A stretch of DNA of 7,027 nt, taken from NCBI GenBank assembly GCA_002419285.1, contig DIFU01000152.1:1-7027 (forward strand), given 5' to 3'. Made by a program: the position numbers and the translations under genes. The notes beneath the pieces are model-generated. The model did no database searches, had not been told where the DNA came from, and saw only the letters and a list, made by a program, of their open reading frames with translations. Positions 1 through 5,444 of the stretch are shown one piece after another. The DNA comes from Prolixibacteraceae bacterium UBA5740. GTDB taxonomy: Bacteria > Bacteroidota > Bacteroidia > Bacteroidales > Prolixibacteraceae. How positions within the stretch are numbered: the stretch's first letter is position 1; each line of letters opens with the position of its first letter.

Positions 1-314
1 AATGGGCTTATGAGGCTGTTGTGGAGAACAGCACATTGAACCATGTTCCCCAGATACATGCAGTCCGTGGTGATGCAAGTCTTCTTGGTCATGAAATGTA
101 TGATGTGATACTGGCCAACATCCAGAAAAACATTATTTTGGCTGATCTTCCAAAATACCAAAGTGTAATGAAGCGGGGTGCCTTCATTGTGGTCAGTGGT
201 TTTTATGAAGCCGATCTGCCCGATATTTTGAAGTTGGCTGAAGAACTGGGGCTGATATTCAGGGAAAAGCGTGTCAGGAACAACTGGACGGCAGCTCTGC
301 TTGAACGTGTATAA
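1..314 (+). CDS. prmA: Ribosomal protein L11 methyltransferase PrmA, C-terminal part (5' end outside window)
   Basis: PrmA is a cytosolic, SAM-dependent enzyme that trimethylates ribosomal protein L11. The reading frame is open from the left edge (first full codon at base 3, Trp-Ala-Tyr-Glu-Ala) to a TAA at 312-314, so about 103 C-terminal residues are visible and the N-terminal domain and SAM glycine motif lie outside. The visible part is the second half of the methyltransferase fold: GDASLLG, then DVILANIQKNIILADLP, which is the PrmA-type Asn-rich motif after strand 4, then VVSGFYEADLPDI and a terminal NNWTAALLE strand. All of these match PrmA of Bacteroidota as I remember it. The GTG at base 21 is an internal codon, not a start. 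The stop is only 9 bp from the stop of the convergent metallophosphoesterase gene, and I see no hairpin terminator in that gap. Confidence 0.88.
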   Translation, partial: WAYEAVVENSTLNHVPQIHAVRGDASLLGHEMYDVILANIQKNIILADLPKYQSVMKRGAFIVVSGFYEADLPDILKLAEELGLIFREKRVRNNWTAALLERV

Positions 315-323
315 TTATTCGGA

Positions 324-842
324 CTATATCTGATTGTCAGGTACCAGTTCGCTTCTCTCTGCCTGCCAGATTTCCATTTCCCGAATGTCATGTCCGTCGA
401 TGGTGAACCGCATGGCTGTGGCGAGCTTATGAAATCCTTTATATCCTGCCGCTCCTGGGTTGAGATGTAAAAGGTCGAGTTTTTTGTCGTAGATCACTTT
501 CAGGATGTGTGAATGACCCGAAATAAACAACTTTGGTGGATGGGCCACGATCTCGGCACGTATCGACCGGTCGTAATTTCCCGGATATCCCCCGATGTGG
601 GTGATCCATACGTCCACATCCTCACACATAAAACGTTGGTTTTTGGGCCAGGTTTGCCTTATTTCATGCCCGTCAATGTTCCCGTATACGGCACGAAGTG
701 GTTTGATGGCTGCCAGCCTATCGGCAAGACCAATGTCGCCAATGTCTCCGGCATGCCAAATCTCATCCACATTTTTGAAGAATTCCAGGACCTGTTGCGG
801 AACGAAGCCATGGGTGTCGGAAAGAAGACCAATTCGTTTCAT
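324..842 (-). CDS. YfcE/MJ0936-type metallophosphoesterase
   Basis: This is a predicted cytosolic, metal-dependent phosphodiesterase of the calcineurin-like superfamily; small members such as YfcE and MJ0936 cleave phosphodiester model substrates, and their natural substrates are mostly unknown. The 172 residues match the usual size of this single-domain family. The full set of metal-binding motifs is visible: SDTHG (Asp9, His11), HAGDIGD (Asp33), GNID (Asn55), THIGG (His82) and GHSH (His110, His112). The protein begins MKRIGLLSDTHG, with the first motif right after the first strand, which supports the ATG at 842. It is convergent with prmA and divergent from sixA, with 66 bp to the sixA start. 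No exact TAnnTTTG promoter precedes it; the nearest match is imperfect. The fold assignment is firm, but the cellular role cannot be read from the sequence. Confidence 0.9.
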   Translation of the reverse strand: MKRIGLLSDTHGFVPQQVLEFFKNVDEIWHAGDIGDIGLADRLAAIKPLRAVYGNIDGHEIRQTWPKNQRFMCEDVDVWITHIGGYPGNYDRSIRAEIVAHPPKLFISGHSHILKVIYDKKLDLLHLNPGAAGYKGFHKLATAMRFTIDGHDIREMEIWQAERSELVPDNQI

Positions 843-908
843 GAAATATCAGATAATTCGACGGTAAGGAGCCAAAATACGTTATTTTTAACAGATAAAA
901 TTCGAAAT

Positions 909-1400
909 ATGAAACGAATCGTTCTTGTGCGTCATGCGAAGGCAGTTCCATACGGATATGAAGATGACTTTTCGAGAGACCTGACTGAAAGAGGCAGAAA
1001 TGATGCCCTTAAGGTCAGTGCCTTGCTTAAATCCCGACAGGTCAAACCCGATCTGATGATCTCGAGTCCCGCCAACCGGGCATTACAAACCGCAACCATT
1101 TTTGCCGGGAATCTGGCATATCCGGTTGATGAAATTCAAACTGAACCCGGTTTATATATGGAATTCACGACAGGGGATTTTTTGGACTATCTGCAATCAA
1201 TTGACAACAACCGATCTACCCTGTTTGTCTTTGGGCATAATCCCGGCATTTCATATTTCGTATCAAGACTGACCGACGGTTTTTATGGTGATATGCCCAC
1301 TTGCTCAACGGTTTGTATTGAATTCCCGGTTACACTTTGGAAAGAGATTGATAGCCGATCGGGAAAGCTTGCATTCCAGTTGGTACCTAAAATGATCTGA
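909..1400 (+). CDS. sixA: Phosphohistidine phosphatase SixA (histidine phosphatase superfamily)
   Basis: SixA proteins remove phosphate from phosphohistidine, classically on histidine-containing phosphotransfer domains or phosphotransferase-system components. The 163-residue product starts MKRIVLVRHAKA. Arg8 and His9 form the RHG-type motif (RHA here), and His9 would be the residue phosphorylated during catalysis. SSPANRALQTA supplies Arg57, and FGHNPGIS supplies the second catalytic His110. Its length and lack of extra domains fit SixA rather than phosphoglycerate mutases. The frame stays open upstream to about base 513, but that part runs antisense through the metallophosphoesterase gene and shows no family similarity. 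ATG 909 places the RHA motif at the expected N-terminal position. There is no strong Shine-Dalgarno sequence. The gene ends 20 bp from the stop of the convergent dehydrogenase, with no obvious terminator hairpin. The in vivo substrate is not known from context. Confidence 0.88.
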   Translation: MKRIVLVRHAKAVPYGYEDDFSRDLTERGRNDALKVSALLKSRQVKPDLMISSPANRALQTATIFAGNLAYPVDEIQTEPGLYMEFTTGDFLDYLQSIDNNRSTLFVFGHNPGISYFVSRLTDGFYGDMPTCSTVCIEFPVTLWKEIDSRSGKLAFQLVPKMI

Positions 1401-1420
1401 TCCAAATTACTTTACTTACA

Positions 1421-2320
1421 TCAGGGGAAGGATACTCCAGTCAGTCTTTCTGATATTTCCCAGAGACTTGCAGCTACTTCCTTGTTTTTTGATATGTTGC
1501 TTGAGGTTGTGACTTCAGGTTGCCCCCGCCATCCATAAAATCCGTCTGGCCCGCAATATTCTCCTCCCTGAAGTTGTGGATCGAGTGCCGCCATCAGCAC
1601 GGGTAATGCACCTTGGTCGGAGGTCTGTCCGATTTTGGGGAATGCGAATCTCATTACGGGCGACATATCACGTCCCAGATTGGTTGAAGAGATACCGGGA
1701 TGGGCGGCCATTGACCTGGTCTGAAATCCCGTCGCCTCCAGTCTCCGCTGAAGCTCATAGCCAAATATCAGGCAGGCGAGTTTACTCTGGCTGTATGATC
1801 TGGATTTGTTGAGTGAACCCTTGAAATGTTTCTCTTCGAACAGGTTTGATCCAAAACGATGCGCGATGCTGCTTAGTGAAACGACCCTGGATCCGGATAA
1901 GTCCCGCATTTTTGGAATTAATAACCCGGTCAGGAGAAAATGCCCCAGATAGTTTATTCCCATTTGGCTTTCAAATCCGTCCTCTGTGCGGTCAAATGCC
2001 GGAATCATAACACCCGCATTGTTGATAAGCAGATCGAGACGATCATATTGATCAGAAAATTCAGTGGCAAATTTCCTTACGCTTTGCATACTGCCCAAAT
2101 CCAGATGCAGATATTTCAGTTTTGCGTCAGGAAAGATGGCCTTTATTCTGGAAATGGCATCGGTTGCCCTTGGGGCACTCCTTGCTGCCATAATCACTTC
2201 GATGCCTTTTCCTGCCAACTGAAGTGCAGTTTCATATCCTATGCCGGCATTGGCGCCAGTTACGATGGCAACCCTTCCCGAATGGTCAATGGATTGTTTG
2301 AGGTTCCAGCCTGTTTTCAT
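1421..2320 (-). CDS. Short-chain dehydrogenase/reductase, retinol-dehydrogenase-like
   Basis: This is an NAD(P)-dependent oxidoreductase of the classical SDR fold, probably cytosolic; the substrate cannot be predicted. In 299 residues it shows, in order: the cofactor-binding TGANAGIG (21-28), Arg47 after the second strand (MAARS), which favours NADP(H), Asp74 in HLDLGS, NNAG (100-103), the structural Asn123 in GINYLGHF, the catalytic Ser at 150/151 (SLSSIAH), and the YSQSK active site with Tyr176 and Lys180, followed by AAHPG. The overall pattern and the C-terminal GPDGFYGWRG segment resemble the retinol dehydrogenase/WWOX-like branch often labelled simply 'SDR oxidoreductase'. It lies 55 bp downstream of cydB on the same strand with no TAnnTTTG promoter or terminator in the gap, so cotranscription with cydAB is plausible. 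A role in cytochrome bd function is not implied by the sequence. Confidence 0.88.
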   Translation of the reverse strand: MKTGWNLKQSIDHSGRVAIVTGANAGIGYETALQLAGKGIEVIMAARSAPRATDAISRIKAIFPDAKLKYLHLDLGSMQSVRKFATEFSDQYDRLDLLINNAGVMIPAFDRTEDGFESQMGINYLGHFLLTGLLIPKMRDLSGSRVVSLSSIAHRFGSNLFEEKHFKGSLNKSRSYSQSKLACLIFGYELQRRLEATGFQTRSMAAHPGISSTNLGRDMSPVMRFAFPKIGQTSDQGALPVLMAALDPQLQGGEYCGPDGFYGWRGQPEVTTSSNISKNKEVAASLWEISERLTGVSFP

Positions 2321-2375
2321 ATTTTCTTTCTTATTTGGAGGTAATCTGGTCGTTTGCGAGTTTTATTCATTCAGC

Positions 2376-3413
2376 CTAATAACTGGTTTCGTCGAGTTTT
2401 ACTTTTCCCCTGAATGTTCGGTATACAAAGAACATGTAAACCAAAACGAGGGGACCACCAATTGCTGTAATGGTTAACATGATTCCCAGTGATTTTTCGG
2501 ACGAGGCTGCATTATATACCGTCAGGGAATTGGCAGGATCAAGTGTCGACAATAGAAGAGTGGGATAAAGTTCAATGGCAACCAGGATCAGGAGCAAGCT
2601 GATTGTGATGGAAGAAAAAATAAATGCCTGTCCATACTTTTTCTTGTGTGCCAGACGTGGAAGATTGGCGATACTAAGAAACATCAGTACCGGTACTATA
2701 AAGAGCGCCGGGTTATTCTTGAATTCATCCGACAGGTGGGGTATATAAATCAAGGTATAAAGGGTTGTTAACGTAAAAGATATAATGAAGAAGATAATGC
2801 CGCTTCTGAGCAGGATGGTCAGCTTTGCGTATAGCCTGCCTTCAGTTTTTAGCAGAAGATAGATCGCACCATGAGTCATCATGAGGGCAAGTGTGGTGAC
2901 TCCAACCATCAGGGAATAGGGATTCAGGAACTCGAAAAATGGTCCCCCAACATAGTGGAAGTCTTTGTCTAACGGTAGCCCCTGGAGAACGTTGCCTAAC
3001 ACAACCCCCAACAGGAACGGTAGCATGATGCTGGATATACTGTATGCGATATCCCATGATTTACGCCACCATTTCATCTCTTCCTTGCTTCTGAATTCAA
3101 TGGATACAGCCCTGAAAATAATGAAAACCAGAAAGAGCATAAAGGGAACGTACATTGACGAAAAAAGGGTTGCGTACATCTCCGGGAATCCTGCAAAAAG
3201 GGCGCCGCCTCCAATCACCAGCCATACCTCGTTTCCATCCCATACCGGGCCTACCGCATTAAGGGCAATGCGCCGGCTTTCTTCCTTGTTGAAAAACAGA
3301 TGCCAGGCACCTGCACCAAAATCGAATCCATCAAGTATGGCATAACCTGAAAATAGTCCGCCTACTATCAAAAACCATAAAGTGGGATAATCCAAACCGA
3401 ATATTGTTTCCAT
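2376..3413 (-). CDS. cydB: Cytochrome bd quinol oxidase subunit II (CydB)
   Basis: CydB is the second integral membrane subunit of cytochrome bd, the high-affinity terminal oxidase that oxidises quinol and reduces O2 to water in the inner membrane; CydA carries the hemes. The 345-residue product is largely hydrophobic with multiple predicted membrane segments. It carries the family hallmarks: LDGFDFGAGAW (Asp28, Asp31), VGPVWDGNEVWL (Trp58, Asp59, Asn61), GGALFAGFPEMY, FRAVSIEFRSK and GVVLGNVLQGLPL, then LFPFLL-type segments and a charged C-terminal tail. Size and order agree with CydB, which starts 10 bp after cydA, so the two are certainly cotranscribed. The stop is TAG at 2376-2378. No small CydX-like reading frame was recognised between cydB and the next gene, which leaves only 55 bp. 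Confidence 0.96.
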   Translation of the reverse strand: METIFGLDYPTLWFLIVGGLFSGYAILDGFDFGAGAWHLFFNKEESRRIALNAVGPVWDGNEVWLVIGGGALFAGFPEMYATLFSSMYVPFMLFLVFIIFRAVSIEFRSKEEMKWWRKSWDIAYSISSIMLPFLLGVVLGNVLQGLPLDKDFHYVGGPFFEFLNPYSLMVGVTTLALMMTHGAIYLLLKTEGRLYAKLTILLRSGIIFFIISFTLTTLYTLIYIPHLSDEFKNNPALFIVPVLMFLSIANLPRLAHKKKYGQAFIFSSITISLLLILVAIELYPTLLLSTLDPANSLTVYNAASSEKSLGIMLTITAIGGPLVLVYMFFVYRTFRGKVKLDETSY

Positions 3414-3423
3414 AGCATGTTTT

Positions 3424-4800
3424 TTAATTGATTACTGCGTCAGATACTTCTTCCTGAAAGGGCCTGGTTTCGGTATTGTGCTCATCGTATGGCCCATGCT
3501 TGATTTTTTTATTCAGCAGGTAGAGGAACAGTATGAGCAGCAAGGCATAAATGATCGTAAACATGATCAGGGAGAAAAGGACCTGGTTGGCTGTAACGGT
3601 CTTTGAGAGTGCATCGCTCGTCCTGAGAAGACCATAAACTACCCAGGGTTGCCTTCCCATTTCGGCAGCGAACCATCCTGCCTGATTTGCGATCTGAGGC
3701 AGAATGACGGAGAAAACAAAAACCCAAAGAAGCCATTTGGTTTCGAAGAGTTTTTTACGCCACCACATAAATGAGGCGAATAAGGTTAGGCCAATCAAAA
3801 ACATCCCGATGGCAACCATGATATGGTAAAACTGGAATACTGCATTCACTTGTCCGGGTTGCTCATCCAATGGAAAAGCATTCAGCCCAGTGACAGGAGT
3901 ATCAAAATTGTAGTGAAGCAGAAAACTTAAACCTCCGGGGACCCTCATCCCAATCACTTTTTGTTTTTCCTTGTCGACCCATCCAAAAACATACATGTCA
4001 GCCGGGGCTGAGGCTTCAAAATGTCCTTCCAGGGCGGCCAGTTTTGCCGGCTGATGTTTGGCCACCACATTGGCTGAACTGTGTCCTGATACCAGCTGTG
4101 TGAGTGAGAAAATGGTGGCAACGGCCAAGGCGATGGTAAAGGCCTTTTTTGAAATGTCGACATATCTTCCCCTGATCAGGTACCAGGCATGCACACTCAG
4201 TATCAGGAAGGCCCCGGCGAGGAAAGCTCCCTGCCAGACATGGATAATTCGGTCAACACTGGAGGGATTAAATACCATGGCCCAGAAATCTGTAATCTCG
4301 GCCCGTGCATTCATCCCTTCTCCAACCACGTGGTACCCGGTTGGCGTTTGTTGCCAGCTGTTGGCTACCACGATCCATATTGCAGAGAACATGGAGCCCA
4401 GGAAAACTCCGACGGTAGATACCATGTGCACCCAGGGTTTGACGCGGTTCCAGCCGAATAAAAGCACACCCAGGAATCCGCTCTCAAGGGCAAAGGCGAA
4501 TATCCCTTCAGCTGCCAGGGCACTTCCAAAAACATCACCTACATATCTGGAGTAAGTAGCCCAGTTGGTGCCGAATTCAAATTCCATAACTATGCCTGTG
4601 GCTACCCCGATTCCAAAAGTCAGGGCAAATATTTTCGTCCAGAACCTTGCCAGCGTTTCATACTCTTTATTTCCGGTTCGGATGTACAATCCTTCCATGA
4701 TTACCATGATCAGTCCCAACCCAATACTGAGTGGCGGATAGATGTAGTGAAAAGCGATGGTAAAGGCAAACTGGATTCTGGCCAATATTTCAACTTCCAT
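3424..4800 (-). CDS. cydA: Cytochrome bd quinol oxidase subunit I (CydA), short Q-loop type
   Basis: CydA is the heme-bearing subunit of cytochrome bd: it binds hemes b558, b595 and d, oxidises quinol on the periplasmic side and reduces O2. By-eye alignment to E. coli CydA gives the conserved positions: His18 (E. coli His19), Glu98 and Glu106 (Glu99, Glu107), His187 and Met328 (b558 ligands His186, Met393), Trp376 and Glu380 (Trp441, Glu445), and GRQPW at 382-386. Quinol-site Lys253 and Glu258 (Lys252, Glu257) are present in KLAALEG. At 458 residues it lacks the roughly 60-residue insertion of the long E. coli Q-loop, so it is the short form. The residue matching E. coli Arg391 is His326. A promoter (4824-4853) sits just upstream, making cydA the first gene of a cydA-cydB-SDR unit. 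The start MEVEILARIQFA is the standard CydA N-terminus. Confidence 0.97.
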   Translation of the reverse strand: MEVEILARIQFAFTIAFHYIYPPLSIGLGLIMVIMEGLYIRTGNKEYETLARFWTKIFALTFGIGVATGIVMEFEFGTNWATYSRYVGDVFGSALAAEGIFAFALESGFLGVLLFGWNRVKPWVHMVSTVGVFLGSMFSAIWIVVANSWQQTPTGYHVVGEGMNARAEITDFWAMVFNPSSVDRIIHVWQGAFLAGAFLILSVHAWYLIRGRYVDISKKAFTIALAVATIFSLTQLVSGHSSANVVAKHQPAKLAALEGHFEASAPADMYVFGWVDKEKQKVIGMRVPGGLSFLLHYNFDTPVTGLNAFPLDEQPGQVNAVFQFYHIMVAIGMFLIGLTLFASFMWWRKKLFETKWLLWVFVFSVILPQIANQAGWFAAEMGRQPWVVYGLLRTSDALSKTVTANQVLFSLIMFTIIYALLLILFLYLLNKKIKHGPYDEHNTETRPFQEEVSDAVIN

Positions 4801-4823
4801 GACAAACTTTGTTTAGATTCATT

Positions 4824-4853
4824 CAAAATTAGAAAATATAAACACTCCGGCAA
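4824..4853 (-). promoter_or_regulatory. Bacteroidota-type promoter of cydAB
   Basis: On the minus strand, TAATTTTG (plus coordinates 4824-4831) matches the Bacteroidota -7 consensus TAnnTTTG exactly. A TTG (4851-4853) lies 19 bp upstream, which fits the -33 element and its usual spacing. The -7 element is 23 bp from the cydA ATG, implying a very short leader. This is a consensus match made by eye; no transcription start has been mapped. Confidence 0.6.
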
Positions 4854-4905
4854 TCTCTTTTCTTCATGAAATCAGTTCCTTTTGAAGGATATCTTATTGA
4901 ACGGT

Positions 4906-4990
4906 TGAATGACTGCCAATTAGCTCATTTTAATTAATTCTGAATAAGATTAAGAGTTGCTGCAAATTCCTGTTAATCTGGCAGAATTCA
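4906..4990. repeat. Imperfect inverted repeat in the cydA/thioredoxin intergenic region
   Basis: TGAATGACTGCCA (4906-4918) and TGGCAGAATTCA (4979-4990) are inverted copies: CTGCCA/TGGCAG plus TGAAT/ATTCA, separated by a small bulge, with about 60 AT-rich bases between. The 280-bp region between the two divergent genes also contains the cydA promoter (4824-4853), TTAATTAA at 4930-4937 and the palindrome at 5033-5044. I found no small gene on either strand. The repeat could be chance in AT-rich DNA, a pair of regulator half-sites, or a weak RNA fold. Confidence 0.3.
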
Positions 4991-5032
4991 ATCACAAAAA
5001 GAGGTTTGTCAGGGAATGGAACAGCTTTTGAA

Positions 5033-5044
5033 CTGATATATCAG
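5033..5044. promoter_or_regulatory. 12-bp perfect palindrome upstream of thioredoxin, possible operator
   Basis: CTGATATATCAG is a perfect 12-bp palindrome located 36 bp upstream of the thioredoxin ATG, where a promoter or operator would be expected. It does not match an FNR/CRP site I can recognise, and no clean TAnnTTTG promoter for the thioredoxin gene is visible nearby. The operator role is an inference from symmetry and position only. Confidence 0.25.
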
Positions 5045-5080
5045 CTTAGAAAATGTATAAAATGTTATATCGAAATAAAT

Positions 5081-5377
5081 ATGAAGGGAAATTTTGACAC
5101 CATTATTAATTCAGAAGTACCGGTGTTGGTTGATTTCCATGCCGTATGGTGCCAGCCATGTAAGGTGCAGTCTCCAATTTTGCAGGAAGTCGCCAAAGAG
5201 TTGGCAGGCAGGGTTCGAATCATAAAGATTGATGTGGATAAAAATCCTGAAATTGCGGCAAGGTTTCGAATCCAGGGGGTACCTACACTGGCATTGTTCA
5301 AAAAGGGGCAGTTGGTATGGCGACAGTCGGGAGTTACCCCACGCAATGTCATTATGAATATAATAAAAAACCCCTGA
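5081..5377 (+). CDS. trxA: Thioredoxin, small single-domain, WCQPC active site
   Basis: This is a cytosolic thiol-disulfide oxidoreductase of the thioredoxin fold, with no signal peptide. With the ATG at 5081 the product is 98 residues, slightly shorter than E. coli thioredoxin. It shows the buried Asp18 (VLVDF), the redox pair Cys24/Cys27 in AVWCQPCK, DVDKNPEIAARFRIQGVPT with the cis-Pro at 68, and LFKKGQLV before the last helix. Family similarity begins at MKGNFDTIINSEVPVLVDF. The open frame extends upstream to a TTG at 5006, but that segment is not thioredoxin-like, so 5081 is preferred. The active-site variant Gln25 replaces the usual Gly of WCGPC, which would be expected to alter redox potential or partner choice. 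The gene is divergent from cydA and convergent with gltA. Its TGA stop lies in the loop of a terminator hairpin. The symbol is by family; orthology to the main housekeeping thioredoxin is unproven. Confidence 0.9.
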   Translation: MKGNFDTIINSEVPVLVDFHAVWCQPCKVQSPILQEVAKELAGRVRIIKIDVDKNPEIAARFRIQGVPTLALFKKGQLVWRQSGVTPRNVIMNIIKNP

Positions 5378-5386
5378 TCGGGGTTT
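5368..5386 (-). terminator. Second intrinsic terminator for gltA, overlapping the end of the thioredoxin gene
   Basis: AAACCCC (5368-5374) pairs with GGGGTTT (5380-5386) around a 5-base loop. Read on the minus strand, the stem runs into six consecutive T residues, as in an intrinsic terminator for gltA. On the plus strand the hairpin is followed by A residues, so it is a poorer terminator for thioredoxin. The thioredoxin stop TGA (5375-5377) is in the loop and its last two codons form the left arm. Confidence 0.65.
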
Positions 5387-5395
5387 AAAAATAAA

Positions 5396-5424
5396 CCCTG
5401 ACAGGGGATTCATTCCTGTCAGGG
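5396..5424 (-). terminator. First intrinsic terminator for gltA
   Basis: CCCTGACAGG (5396-5405) and CCTGTCAGGG (5415-5424) form a perfect 10-bp stem with a 9-base loop, starting 20 bp after the gltA stop. On the minus strand it is followed by TTTATTTTT (5387-5395), the classic hairpin plus U-tract. On the plus strand there is no T-run after it. It therefore most likely ends gltA transcripts, and may partly stop read-through from thioredoxin. Confidence 0.8.
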
Positions 5425-5444
5425 CGTAATATGATAATTCAAGA

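Noticed and set aside
513..908. Open frame continuing upstream of sixA for 132 codons, which would make a 295-residue fusion protein
   Set aside because: It runs antisense through the well-supported metallophosphoesterase gene. The SixA family start with its RHA motif is at ATG 909, and the upstream part resembles no domain.
843..908. Promoters for the divergent metallophosphoesterase and sixA genes
   Set aside because: Only imperfect matches to TAnnTTTG were found (for example TATTTTGG on the minus strand), without a TTG at the right spacing, so no promoter is called.
1940..2344. 134-codon open frame antisense to the SDR gene
   Set aside because: It overlaps the SDR cofactor-binding region, which is clearly the coding strand. 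The translation looks random.
4058..4555. 165-codon open frame antisense to cydA
   Set aside because: It is a shadow of the strongly conserved cydA coding sequence, with no recognisable domain and no promoter.
5006..5080. TTG start giving a 25-residue N-terminal extension of thioredoxin, with GAGG just before it
   Set aside because: The GAGG is only one base from the TTG, the extension is not part of the thioredoxin fold, and the family N-terminus fits ATG 5081.
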